Below are positions 1 through 9,913 of a DNA stretch of 64,000 nt, piece by piece. How positions within the stretch are numbered: position 1 is the first letter of the stretch; the number at the start of each line of letters is the position of its first letter. Both the position numbers and the translations under genes were made by a program. Where the stretch lies: assembly GCF_003171515.1 (NCBI RefSeq), contig NC_089391.1:1550001-1614000 (forward strand), written 5' to 3'. Origin of the DNA: Pyrenophora tritici-repentis (Eukaryota; Ascomycota; Dothideomycetes; Pleosporales; Pleosporaceae). The notes under the pieces were generated by a model. It searched no databases. It saw only the letters and a program-made list of their open reading frames with translations, and was not told the origin of the DNA.

Positions 1-481
1 AAAATGGGTGCATTGGGACCGGAGTTCAGGCGATTATACCATGGGACATCATGATGGCTCGAGGCAGTCATGGGACAGACTACTGTAAATTACAACAATA
101 CAATGAGTGAAATGTCAACATCATGTACTGTGAGATTGTAATCTGAGAAGTGTGAGTTGCGGTGTTGGTTGAATGGTTGCGGTGGGGCTTTCCGCGAACA
201 TTCTAGATCACGCGACGCGGCGGCGGCCTTGCAGCTGGTAAAGTTATAGAGCGCCCCACGCCTCTCGACACTACTTCGCAACCCGGCGCATACGTATAAT
301 CACGACAACTGTTTCACGCACAAACCATATAGATCTTTGACCGCAAAAGCTAGAACTATAATCGCTGTTCAAAGCCTCACGCTACAACCGCGCAACCGCG
401 CAACCGCCCGATCGCCGCTGAACTGCCCGGATCTGCGAACCTCAATCCCAACTTCTCACCGTCCTACACACAACCCAAACC
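1..481. other. intergenic region upstream of DIB1
   Basis: No gene is supported here. Short open frames on both strands have no recognisable protein character. The 3' part, from about 300, is rich in C and A and reads like the promoter and 5' leader of the Dib1 gene that starts at 482. Confidence 0.5.
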
Positions 482-913
482 ATGGGCTCCGTCGTCCTCC
501 CTCACCTGCGCACAGGCTGGCACGTCGACCAAGCCATCCTCAGCGAAGAAGACCGCCTCGTCCTCATCCGCTTCGGCCGCGACTCGGACCCGGACTGCAT
601 GTCGCAAGACGAAGTGCTCTACAAGATCGCCGATCGGGTCAAGAACTTCTGCGCCATCTACCTGTGCGACCTAGACGAAGTGCCCGACTTCAAAGCCATG
701 TACGAGCTCTACGACCCGTGTACCGTCATGTTCTTCTTCCGCAACAAGCACATGATGTGCGATTTTGGGACGGGTAACAACAACAAGTTGAACTGGGTGC
801 TCGAGGATAAGCAGGAGTTTGTGGATATTATTGAGACTGTTTATCGGGGCGCGAAGAAGGGGCGTGGTTTGGTGGTTAGTCCTAAGGATTACTCGACTAG
901 GTACAGGTATTAG
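482..913 (+). CDS. DIB1: U5 snRNP thioredoxin-like protein Dib1/Dim1
   Basis: Single-exon gene for a 143-aa protein of the DIM1 family, the 15-kDa U5 component of the U4/U6.U5 tri-snRNP (human TXNL4A), which must leave before spliceosome activation. It aligns end to end with the family as I know it: LPHLRTGWHVDQAILSEEDR at the N-terminus, then MYELYDPCTVMFFFRNKHM, GTGNNNK, and the C-terminal RGLVVSPKDYSTRYRY. The length matches the usual 142-143 residues, so the start at 482 is secure. Its nearest spliceosome-related neighbour is the Hub1-like gene at 2219, with the PIG-H gene between. No introns, truncation or odd codon use. Confidence 0.97.
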   Translation: MGSVVLPHLRTGWHVDQAILSEEDRLVLIRFGRDSDPDCMSQDEVLYKIADRVKNFCAIYLCDLDEVPDFKAMYELYDPCTVMFFFRNKHMMCDFGTGNNNKLNWVLEDKQEFVDIIETVYRGAKKGRGLVVSPKDYSTRYRY

Positions 914-1184
914 TCAAGATGATTTGGGCACGATATTTATCTGGGTTGGATGGATGGCGGTATGAGCTTATCCTCTGGCGAGCAACTAGAAACAGCTCGG
1001 GGGTTAATTGATCGGTCTGGATCTGCCAGTATGGGAGCCGTATGGATCGAGAAAGCTGTAATGCAAGCTGGCGCATCACGAACCTAAAGGTATGGTCACG
1101 CTATGACGGCAATGATACAAGAACATTTGCTTATTACATCCTTCAGAAGTTGATCGCAACCTTGGTGATGCACACGATGGCGTT

Positions 1185-1926
1185 TCACACGCTGTCTATT
1201 TTGTCCTTTTCTCCCGTTTCCCCAACACGTGCCTTCTCTCTATCACCCTCCCACAGACTCCCCCTCACCCCTCTCCAAACCACCTCCAATACATCCCGTC
1301 TCGGCAGCAATGTCGGAAAAACGACAACGACTTCTCCCTCGCCTTCTACCACAATCATGAGGTAGAATCTCACTTCAAACCCCTTGAACGCCTCATGTAT
1401 GAAGATATCCTGGATACTGGTCGTGGGTATAAAGCGCGTTGTAGGCGCCTGGAGGTATGTAGAAGACGTGGTTGACGTTTGAACACCGAGGCCTCGAAGC
1501 ATAGTCAGGGATTCTTCTGTCGGGGTGTTAATCATAGGATAGACGGCAAAGACTCAACAGCAACGTACCCGTGTATGCACGACGAAACACCAGAAAAACT
1601 ATAAGCCATGCACCAGGTGTCAGATACCGCCATTGACAACCTTGTACCAACTTCATTACACGTCCTTCCCCCTCACTCCCGAGGATCAGGGCCAAGTAGC
1701 CCAGAGACTGTGTATTCCAAACTCGCCATTTCGCCCATAGTGCCAATATACTCGCTAGTCCGAACAGTACCCTTGCAAGGATTCCTGCATAGTAATTCAC
1801 GCGTGCAGGAAGCGTCTTGGGCACTGGTCGTGTTGAGACAGTGTAAGTGATTGTTGACGATGTGGGTTGGAGGATGTGCAGAGTTTGTGCGGGAGGGGAA
1901 TTGAGACGGTGGACGAGGCTTGGCAT
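1185..1926 (-). CDS. GPI15: GPI-GlcNAc transferase subunit PIG-H/Gpi15
   Basis: Two exons (1926-1569 and 1516-1185) joined across a 52-nt GT-AG intron give 229 aa. The protein is the PIG-H subunit of the GPI-N-acetylglucosaminyltransferase complex, which carries out the first step of GPI-anchor synthesis on the cytosolic face of the ER. A hydrophobic segment lies at residues 46-66 with a second weaker one near 103-115, followed by the PIG-H domain from about 120 (LRGLGVQTST, TRFIPTTSIQDIFIHEAFKG, FYLMIVVEGEG, FPTLLPRRDVLEVVWRG). The splice restores this domain in frame. I chose the ATG at 1926; the open frame extends 39 codons upstream but that part does not look like protein. The gene is divergent from the Hub1-like gene, sharing a 292-bp promoter region. 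Confidence 0.92.
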
Positions 1927-2218
1927 TTTTACTATCGATGCGGATAAAGCATCATCTGAGCAACAGTGGATGATAACCAACGCCGGGATGTGGGGGCTAC
2001 GCTTTCGTATTGGAGTTCCTAGAGATGAGAAAAAGGTGGGCACACGCGATGCCGACTCGCGCGTAAGGGCGGCTTATCGATAAGCAGCATCCTTAGCTCA
2101 CGTTTTCTATAGCTGCCTTGCCTCAACCACAACCATAATACTCCACACTTGCGCATAACCTCCCACCTACCTTACCAACCCCAGTTCCTACATCTCGTCA
2201 AGCATCAGCCTACCCGTC

Positions 2219-2872
2219 ATGGACTCCGAGCGCCCAGCACCGACAAAACGAGAACGTTCGCGCTCACCCCGTCGGTCGCGCTCACCTGCGTCACGCAAAC
2301 CCAAAAACTACAGCGGCCTCAAGTTCAAAGGCGACAGCGACCGACGCGGTCCAGATCGTTCCGAGAGAAGGAGAGACGACAGAGATAGGAATGTTCCTCG
2401 TGATATGGACAGGAGGCCCAAGAGACGACGCGACGACGATCGCAGCCACGGCGACCGCGAAAGGCGACCCCGACACGATGACGGCGGAAGACGACGAGAT
2501 TACTCCAGAGACAGGGACAGCAGACGACGAGACGGTTCGCGCGACCGAAGACCCCGCGACTCTGACCGTCCGCGTGAGTCCAAGCCTCGTGAGCCAAAGA
2601 AAACAGCCACCGCTGCTCCGTCTGTGCCATCAGAACCCATGATCCTAGTTACTATTAACGACCGTTTGGGCACAAAGACTCAGGTTCCTTGTCTGCCTAG
2701 CGATCCTATTAAGCTGCTGAAGGCGATGGTGGCGGCGAAGATTGGAAGGCCGGTGCATGAGATTATGCTTAAGAGGCAGGGGGAGAGGCCGTTTCACGAT
2801 AATCTCACTTGTGCGGATTATGCGATTAGTAATGGGGTTCAGATTGATTTGGAGTTGAACACTGGGGATTAG
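2219..2872 (+). CDS. HUB1: RS-rich protein with C-terminal Hub1/UBL5 ubiquitin-like domain
   Basis: Single-exon, 217 aa. Residues 1-140 are highly charged and rich in RS, RD and RRD repeats, like SR splicing proteins. Residues 141-217 match Hub1/UBL5, the ubiquitin-fold splicing factor that binds the tri-snRNP protein Snu66 through HIND elements: MILVTINDRLG, VPCLPSDPIKLLK, HEIMLKRQGERPFHDNLT, CADYAISNGVQIDL. Counting from the domain's methionine, Asp22, which I recall as the HIND-binding residue, is kept. Canonical Hub1 is only about 73 aa and ends in a Tyr-Tyr pair; here the end is LELNTGD, so the YY is missing and an N-terminal RS tail is fused. It probably acts in the nucleus in splicing. 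Whether the fused form is common in this fungal group I cannot tell from sequence alone. Confidence 0.85.
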   Translation: MDSERPAPTKRERSRSPRRSRSPASRKPKNYSGLKFKGDSDRRGPDRSERRRDDRDRNVPRDMDRRPKRRRDDDRSHGDRERRPRHDDGGRRRDYSRDRDSRRRDGSRDRRPRDSDRPRESKPREPKKTATAAPSVPSEPMILVTINDRLGTKTQVPCLPSDPIKLLKAMVAAKIGRPVHEIMLKRQGERPFHDNLTCADYAISNGVQIDLELNTGD

Positions 2873-3069
2873 GTTGGGGTGGGATGGAGAGTTGGGACTG
2901 TGGGATTATCTATGGCAGGGATGGGTGGGATGTGGAGGATGGAAAATATGATACCCGGAAAAGTCTATCTTGTTTGGTCGAAGAAAGCATCGAATAGTGT
3001 GGGAATAAAACGCGGCATATGAATGCAAACAAATCGATATTTTGCACATATTCTACACACCCGCACCAC

Positions 3070-4869
3070 CTACTCATCCCCGTCCTCTTCTTTCGCCTTT
3101 AGCGTCCCAGCGTCAATCCCCTTCCTCATCCTATACCGCTCATTAACTACTTCTACACTCTCCTGTCTCTCCCTCTCAAGCAGGTTTGTATAATTCCCCT
3201 TTGCCCTCCCTATATCCCCACCATCAAACACCCTCGGTCCACCCTTCGCAATCCCCACCGTCTGCTCCTCCACCTCCATCTCCTTATCCAGCGTCGACGA
3301 ACCCAGCCTCGCAATCTTATCGAGCAAAAGTGCAGCAAGTGTTTCATCGATTTTATTCCCCCGCCACATCTCCCACACATCATCCACCACACCGCCGCGA
3401 CCCCACTTGCCCCTGCCCATGGAACTAGGTCCTGTACCGGATTTTGACAGACCCTTGGCTTTGGGATCCATACCGCCTTCGTCACCGATGTAGACCCAGT
3501 TTAACCGGTCTTGGTACCCGTGCTGGCGCTCCTCTGAACTCTGCACTTCGTCTGCGTGGGGGAAGATGCAGTCCCACAGGACGAGGGGCGCATCCGATGC
3601 CATTTCATACTTCGGCCGCGTGGGGTTAGCTTCAATGTCGAGGAGTTGGGGGATGATATCCGGGGACTCTAGACCCTGGCCTATGAGGAACAAGACTGCA
3701 ATCAAGGAGCGGACTTGATGCCACAAGAACGCCGAGCCATGCAGCGTAAAAGAATACAATTTCGGTGCTTCACTCGCAGGAAGCCCTGGTGCTGTGAGCG
3801 CGGGGTGCGACAGAAATGCTGGAACAGACAAGGGCGAGACTTCCTCGATATCGGCGTGGAAGATGCGACGTTGGAAGTTTGTAAGTTGCTTACTTGCGTC
3901 GATTTTACAGAAGTTGCGGAAGTCGTGTAGGCCGACGAGGTGTGCGCAGCCTTGCTTCATGGCGTTGATATCGAGCCAGCCTTCGCGCATGGCCTGTGGG
4001 GGCGTGCTGGACGTGTTGTAGCGTCCGCTGGAACCGGGGACGGGCGCGAAACAAGGGTTCGTGAAGAAGTACTTGTAGCGGCGCTCTTTGCAGGAGAAGC
4101 GTGCGCTGAAATCTGCGGGTGGGTTGGGACACCAGGCGTAGACGCGGATGTCGGGGGGTAGGACACGGTTCAGGAGTTGGATGTAGGGGAGTTCGTCGGT
4201 GAGGTCGTTGAAGGGTTTTGGTGGGGGTTTGGAGTCGCTGCTTGGAGATGATGGTGGACTTTCCTCTTCATTTGTCTCTGGAGTCTCTTCTGGAGATTGA
4301 GGAGCCTTTGGTAGTGGTTTGTTACTTCGAACTCTTACACCGATGACCTGTCCAAAGGCACTGACACCTCGATCTGTACGTCCACACTTTGAGTACTCGC
4401 AGCCATCCCAGTTTACATCTGCACCTTCCCTATCCCATCTTGCAAATGTCTTTCTGTCTATCCTTTCATAACTCTCTGTTTCACCTCCGGCTGTTGGTAT
4501 AGGGGTTATTAACCGCGTCTTGACTAGCGCCTTCCAAAGTTCTTCTTCAATCGTTGGCAGTGGCGTAGTGTTGTTCTTGTGATGCTCGAATCCATTATAT
4601 TTCTGGCCAAGATAGGCAAATTTCAATGCAATTAGCCGGGTGTCGTATTTGGAAGCATCAAATGCCTTTGGTGGCGGCCTAGTGGCTCTACGAACCTCAA
4701 ATGGCTTTTTAGATTCTGTTGGCGGGGTTTCCTGCTCGTTGGATGACAGCGATGAAGTCGGTTCACCATCACTTATCGGTATTCCCTGCGCATTATCTCC
4801 CAAGCGCTTCTCCAACTCTTTGATTTTTGCAATTAATTGCTGATGCGACCATTTCTCGTATCCCGCCAT
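3070..4869 (-). CDS. DEG1: tRNA pseudouridine(38/39) synthase Deg1/Pus3
   Basis: Intronless, 599 aa from the ATG at 4869. It is a TruA-family pseudouridine synthase that modifies U38/U39 in the tRNA anticodon arm. Visible signatures are KFAYLGQKYNGFEHHKNNTT, the catalytic-aspartate motif CGRTDRGVSAFGQVIG, RRYKYFFTNPC, LVGLHDFRNFCKID, and LHGSAFLWHQVRSLIAVLFL, all in family order. A Pro/Glu/Ser-rich insert follows the catalytic motif. I chose 4869 because MAGYEKWSHQQLIAKIKELE resembles the short coiled N-terminus of Pus3 proteins and the context is good (A at -3, G at +4). An in-frame upstream ATG at 5010 adds 47 basic residues (see findings). The gene is divergent from the VIT-VWA gene. Confidence 0.93.
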   Translation of the reverse strand: MAGYEKWSHQQLIAKIKELEKRLGDNAQGIPISDGEPTSSLSSNEQETPPTESKKPFEVRRATRPPPKAFDASKYDTRLIALKFAYLGQKYNGFEHHKNNTTPLPTIEEELWKALVKTRLITPIPTAGGETESYERIDRKTFARWDREGADVNWDGCEYSKCGRTDRGVSAFGQVIGVRVRSNKPLPKAPQSPEETPETNEEESPPSSPSSDSKPPPKPFNDLTDELPYIQLLNRVLPPDIRVYAWCPNPPADFSARFSCKERRYKYFFTNPCFAPVPGSSGRYNTSSTPPQAMREGWLDINAMKQGCAHLVGLHDFRNFCKIDASKQLTNFQRRIFHADIEEVSPLSVPAFLSHPALTAPGLPASEAPKLYSFTLHGSAFLWHQVRSLIAVLFLIGQGLESPDIIPQLLDIEANPTRPKYEMASDAPLVLWDCIFPHADEVQSSEERQHGYQDRLNWVYIGDEGGMDPKAKGLSKSGTGPSSMGRGKWGRGGVVDDVWEMWRGNKIDETLAALLLDKIARLGSSTLDKEMEVEEQTVGIAKGGPRVFDGGDIGRAKGNYTNLLERERQESVEVVNERYRMRKGIDAGTLKAKEEDGDE

Positions 4870-5668
4870 TCTTTCTTCCTTGCCATGCGCTTCACGGATT
4901 TGCACACGTCGCGGGACTCTAGAGAGCTTGTGAAAAGCACGTTTGGAGCAGAATAACCGGTGAAGCGAAAGCTGAAACTCTGGAAAAGCGTGGGGTAGCA
5001 GCCCTCGCATTATCGGATGCCATGATGGATGACTCTCATCGTAATTTTTGGCGTGCAGCCTGACGTTCAGGGTCCAGCCCTTCTAGCCGAGGGTGGCATG
5101 GTGGATCGACGACCCCACGTTGAGGCTGTGTCGCCGCATGCCATCTGCCTCTCTTCGACCATTCCAGACACAACTACGGCTTCACATGCCAACGATGGAG
5201 TACCGTACAAGCAGTACGCGTTCAAATATTGGATACGACGTCACTCCAATAAAGTGCCATTCCAGATTGTATCTTTTCGAGAGCATACGAACGCCACTAC
5301 AGCAATCACAGCATGTTACTTGCTGGTCTGTTTAGGACGGGTGCTGATTGTGTATCATGTTCCATTGGATTTTAGTAAAAAGCTCCGCTTCTCGTACTCT
5401 GCACGAATCATGAGACAGCATGAGCTGAGGTAACCGTGCAAGGCTCCCATTTCAGCTAGGCAGACACCAGGCACCACCATGTAGTGGCTATATCTAAAGA
5501 CGCTGGGAGTCTTCCTTGTTTCCAAGCAAACACGATCAAATCTCATCTCAGTTCGAACGAGAACTTCTGAAATTCAATAAAGTTCCACTTTTCATCTACT
5601 TTGAAACTACACATTTCCTATCCTATCTACCCTACAAGCCGCGTTATAACCTTGCCCTCTTCGCCAAC
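4870..5668. promoter_or_regulatory. shared divergent promoter region, DEG1 / VIT-VWA gene
   Basis: About 0.8 kb between the two divergent starts. It contains the alternative upstream start of DEG1 at 5010. The open frame around 5029-5433 shows no family character and is not called. No clear operator or repeat was seen. The last 100 bases before 5669 are pyrimidine-rich and resemble a leader. Confidence 0.5.
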
Positions 5669-8600
5669 ATGTTCCAACACCAATCAGTGTCACATTACAC
5701 GAGCGGTCTGTATTATCGCGGCCAGCCCAATGGATGGCGTCAGGAGAAGAACTTCCTTCCCCAAGTTCAAATGGAAGCACATGCCACAATCCTCACAACC
5801 ACCTCACGAACAGTGCTTACACAGACCTTCGTCAACCCATCGACTGAGAAAGGCATCCGGGAATGCCGATATATGTTCCCGCTCTACAATGGAGTCAGTG
5901 TTGTGGGCTTCACATGCCATATTGGAGAGCGAACTATAGTGGGCGAAGTGAAGGAGAAGGAGAAGGCGAGGGCTGTATATCAAGAAGCAACCGCGAGGGG
6001 TGAGGCAGCTGGTTTACTTGAACAGTTACCAGATGCTTCTGATGTTTTCACGACTACTGTTGGTAACATCCCACCCAGAGCAAAGGTTGTCATCAAAATC
6101 ACGTACCTTGGCGAGTTGAAGCACGATATGGAAGTTGACGGCATCCGGTTCACCATTCCAACCTTCATCTGCCCGCGCTATGGCTCATACCCTGGAGTCT
6201 TGCGTACAACTCCCGCCACTAATGCCATGGGTGGTAGCATCTCGATTACTGTCGACGCAGAGATGGCAGACGGATCCTTCATTCAAAAGATGCAGTCACC
6301 AACCCACCCAATCGCCATGACCATGGGCACAACTTCAGTTGCTCCAAATGCAGAGCCCACAATGACAAAAGCCTCTGCAACACTTACCCTTGGAACCGCG
6401 GAGCTGGAGACTGACTTTGTCTTGCAAATCATCGCAAAGAACACTGGAACCCCAAAAGCCATCATCGAGAACCATCCGACCATCGCCAATCACAGAGCTC
6501 TGATGGCTACTCTAGTACCAAAGTTCTCACTTCGCCCTGAAACCCCCGAGATCGTGTTCGTATGCGATCGCAGCGGAAGCATGCAAACCGCAATAGATCT
6601 TGCCAAACAAGCACTCCAGGTTTTCTTAAAATCGCTTCCCATTGGTGTCAAGTTCAACATATGTTCTTTCGGCAACACGCACTCTTTCCTTTGGCCTAAG
6701 AGCGTCACATATAGTCAAGAGACGCTTGACCTGGCTATCAATCATGTGAATAGCATGACGGCTAATTATGGCGGCACAGAGATGCTACAGCCACTGCAAG
6801 CAACGATCGAGAATCGATACAAAGACATGGCGCTTGACATCATGTTGCTCACCGACGGCGAGATCTGGCGCCAACAACAACTCTTCTCATACCTCAATCA
6901 ATCCGTTTTGGAAAGTAAGGATCCAATCCGGGTCTTCACTTTGGGAGTTGGAATGGGAGTATCGCATGCGCTCATCGAAGGTATAGCCAAAGCAGGAAAT
7001 GGCTTCTCGCAGACAGTTGGCGATGGCGAGAAGATGGATAAGAAGATTGTCCGAATGTTGAAGGGAGCGTTATCTCCGCATATTACCGACTACACTCTCG
7101 AAGTCAAGTACGGTAACAGGGACCTGTCGAAACCTCCTAGCGATGATGATATGGATGATTTCGAGATCATTGAGAAGGTTGTTGATAGTCTCAAGGTGAA
7201 GCTCGATCTAGAGGAAGAGGAAACAGGCCCTGAGAAGACTGTGAGTTTGAGTCCACGAAGCATGCAAAGTATTTTCACTTACAATGGCCAGCAACAACCC
7301 ATATCCCTATTCGATCCGGCCGCTGATCCCGATGAAGAGGGTCCTGTAGCACACGATGAGACGGGTGAACAACGATACGCGCACCTCCCCAGTATTCCTG
7401 TACCAAAGATTATACAAGCGCCACAGCAGATACCTTCACTATTTGCTTTCAACAGAACGACAGTATATCTCCTGTTGGACCCCGAAGCTCTGCAAGCAAC
7501 ACCTCAGTCTGTTATTCTACGCGGAACGAGCGTCCAAGGACCGCTTGAGCTCGAGATTCCTATCCAGATTCTCGATACACCCGGTGAAACCATCCATCAA
7601 CTTGCCGCCAAGAAAGCCATTTCCGAGCTGGAACAAGGCCGCGGATGGACTTCACAAGCGAAAGATGAATCAGACGTTCTAATCAAGACGAAGTTCGAAG
7701 GTCGCTATGAAAACATGGTTGAACGAGAGGCTGTACGATTGGGCGTGCAGTTTCAGGTTGGCGGGAAATGGTGTTCCTTTGTTGCCGTAGAGGCGAAGAA
7801 GGGCGGTGCTGAAGAGCAGGATAGTAAAACTAAGGACTGGGAGTGGCTAGAAGACGAGCCTGTTGTGAACCCGCAATCTCAGCAACATCAAGTCTTTAAC
7901 CCTTTCCCCCGCAATTCCGGAACGGGTCCCATGAACCAGCCATCACCAAGCCTATTCGCACAGCGATCTAGTGGGCCAACACAACCCATGGTTAGCAACG
8001 CTCCTGTCGCCTCCTGTATGCTGTTCGGCTCTGCTCCTACCGCCGCGCAATCTGCCACTCAAGTAGCACAACAACATCAGGTGCATAACATTAGTTCTTG
8101 GCTATTCGGTGCTCCACCCAGTAACACTTACGCTACCATGATTGATGCTGCAGCATGTTATGACCCAACCATCACTGACGACTTTTTCGGCTCCTCTAGT
8201 CCTTCCACGCATGCTTCTGTGCAGCAATCAAACAGCGCCTTTCATTCTGTGCAACCTGCTAGTCAGCTAATTGGTGCTTCGGGAAGTCACTCTAGCAATT
8301 CAGCTGCTTTTGGGCAGGCAGCGAGCTCCGGGGCCAATAGCTCCGGTGCGTCGTATGCTATGAATCACTCAGGTCCGCAGCAACAACCGAAAAGCCATGC
8401 TCAAACTTTGCAAGACTATCAGATGGGACTCATGGTACTCCACCAGGATAACCCAAGGCGTTTGAAGATGACAAAAATGAAAGACGCATCACCCCCTAAC
8501 ATGCGACGGGGAGTATCAGACCTGCATATGGGATGGGAGGACCCAAAGACATCCACGTTCGCTCATTCTTCCGCACCTACTCTTCCTCCTTTCACCTCTC

Positions 8601-8944
8601 CAGTGGCTGTAGTGGCTCCAGTGGTCGCCCTAATCGGCGAACCACTCCTCCACCATCTCATTTCTCTACAGACTTTCGCAGGCTCTTGGGCTTACGACTC
8701 ATCGTTGTTCAAGTGCCTTGGTTTGGACGAGACGACCGTGAAATCTCGTATTCCTACTGGCGTGAATCAGACAGCATTTGCTACTGCGCTTGTGATTGCA
8801 GTATTTGAGGAAAGATTGGGTGAATGGGAGGGTAGTTGGGAGCTGATCGTTGAGAAAGCGAGGGCGTTGCTGGAGAGTAAGGTCGGAGGTACGGCGAGGG
8901 CGGAGGAGATTATTGAGAGGGCGAAGGAGGTGTTGAAAAATTGA
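5669..8944 (+). CDS. VIT and VWA domain-containing protein
   Basis: Single open frame, 1091 aa from the ATG at 5669 (A at -3). Residues about 15-150 form a VIT domain (FVNPSTEKGIRECRYMFPLY, EKEKARAVYQEATARGEAAG, VFTTTVGNIPPRAKVVIKIT). Residues about 293-460 form a von Willebrand A domain with an intact metal-binding DxSxS motif (FVCDRSGSM) and LLTDGEIWR. A long middle section (about 720-960) is rich in Gln, Ser, Asn and Ala and looks disordered. A conserved-looking helical tail follows (LQTFAGSWAYDSSLFKCLGL to ALLESKVGG). This is the VIT-VWA layout of inter-alpha-trypsin inhibitor heavy chain-like, PARP4 and VWA5-type proteins. With no signal peptide visible it is probably intracellular. Its function in fungi is not established to my knowledge. 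Confidence 0.88.
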   Translation: MFQHQSVSHYTSGLYYRGQPNGWRQEKNFLPQVQMEAHATILTTTSRTVLTQTFVNPSTEKGIRECRYMFPLYNGVSVVGFTCHIGERTIVGEVKEKEKARAVYQEATARGEAAGLLEQLPDASDVFTTTVGNIPPRAKVVIKITYLGELKHDMEVDGIRFTIPTFICPRYGSYPGVLRTTPATNAMGGSISITVDAEMADGSFIQKMQSPTHPIAMTMGTTSVAPNAEPTMTKASATLTLGTAELETDFVLQIIAKNTGTPKAIIENHPTIANHRALMATLVPKFSLRPETPEIVFVCDRSGSMQTAIDLAKQALQVFLKSLPIGVKFNICSFGNTHSFLWPKSVTYSQETLDLAINHVNSMTANYGGTEMLQPLQATIENRYKDMALDIMLLTDGEIWRQQQLFSYLNQSVLESKDPIRVFTLGVGMGVSHALIEGIAKAGNGFSQTVGDGEKMDKKIVRMLKGALSPHITDYTLEVKYGNRDLSKPPSDDDMDDFEIIEKVVDSLKVKLDLEEEETGPEKTVSLSPRSMQSIFTYNGQQQPISLFDPAADPDEEGPVAHDETGEQRYAHLPSIPVPKIIQAPQQIPSLFAFNRTTVYLLLDPEALQATPQSVILRGTSVQGPLELEIPIQILDTPGETIHQLAAKKAISELEQGRGWTSQAKDESDVLIKTKFEGRYENMVEREAVRLGVQFQVGGKWCSFVAVEAKKGGAEEQDSKTKDWEWLEDEPVVNPQSQQHQVFNPFPRNSGTGPMNQPSPSLFAQRSSGPTQPMVSNAPVASCMLFGSAPTAAQSATQVAQQHQVHNISSWLFGAPPSNTYATMIDAAACYDPTITDDFFGSSSPSTHASVQQSNSAFHSVQPASQLIGASGSHSSNSAAFGQAASSGANSSGASYAMNHSGPQQQPKSHAQTLQDYQMGLMVLHQDNPRRLKMTKMKDASPPNMRRGVSDLHMGWEDPKTSTFAHSSAPTLPPFTSPVAVVAPVVALIGEPLLHHLISLQTFAGSWAYDSSLFKCLGLDETTVKSRIPTGVNQTAFATALVIAVFEERLGEWEGSWELIVEKARALLESKVGGTARAEEIIERAKEVLKN

Positions 8945-9913
8945 GCTCGGATTCGGGTATGAGAGACTAATTTGGTGGTGGAAATGCAGAAATGGTATCA
9001 CAATGAAATCTATACGCTTTGAAGTATACACCGCAATACGCGCTGCTCAATTAGCTCCAGTAGAGCAGTAGAGATGGTATTCCCACCAAGTGTCTTTTTC
9101 ATTATTCAACCCGTTCCTTACTCATCACACCAAACCCTATCAACAAGCCTTATCTCCACAATACCTCTCATCTATCATAGGCCCGCGAACCATGGTTTCA
9201 TAAACCGACTTTCCGCAAACGTGCGAAGAAAGCTAAGGCTACGTGAAAGTAACCCTTTGCCCTTCGGCCAAATCCCATATATGAACCGCCGGCGCTAACG
9301 TAGTTGTCATGAAGCTGCTGTCAACTGCATCAACTCCTGTCATATATCACAAAAGATCCTACATACGTACACCGCATGGCGGTGCATATACGGGCTGCGC
9401 CTTCAGTTGATAGTTCACGGCATAATATATCCATTGATGTATGCCATACTGCCGTTCACTTTTTCACAGCCACATTTTCGTGTAAGCACCGGGGTGCCGG
9501 ATGGGATCGGCTGGACCTCCCCTTTGCAAATTGGATGGACGTATTGAAAGGTTGCAATTTCGATTTCAATTTCGATTTTCAAAATTTGATATTGCGGAAT
9601 AATTACTTGGGACCAACTTGCGGTTTGCGATGTCTCTCTTTTGGCTAATTTGGAGTTTACAAAGTCATGCTTTCACATGAGCAATCTTACAGATTGCTAC
9701 CGTGTTCATTCTCGTATATTTAGTAGTGCACACTACACATTACAGGGACTGCTTCGAGCTCGTATACTCGGCGTTTAATTCGAGTAAGCCCATCCGGCGT
9801 CCTCCGTCATTAATCAGCCTCGCTCAAATTATCGACATAAATAAGCTTGTTTCCTAGAGAAATAATATACTTCAATCACCTACAACACCTACAGCACTAC
9901 CAAACTTTCAAAA
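8945..9913. other. intergenic, AT-rich, with short tandem repeat
   Basis: No supported gene. A 12-bp unit (AATTTCGATTTC and near copy) is repeated in tandem at 9558-9581. A TATA-like element (cataaataag, 9836-9845) lies about 70 bp before the ATG of the secreted-protein gene. Confidence 0.5.

Noticed and set aside
47..281. Minus-strand small frame near the window start
   Set aside because: Non-ATG or weak start, random composition, no signal peptide.
5029..5433. Open frame of about 134 codons between DEG1 and the VIT-VWA gene
   Set aside because: No family character, lies in the divergent promoter, and overlaps other equally long random frames.
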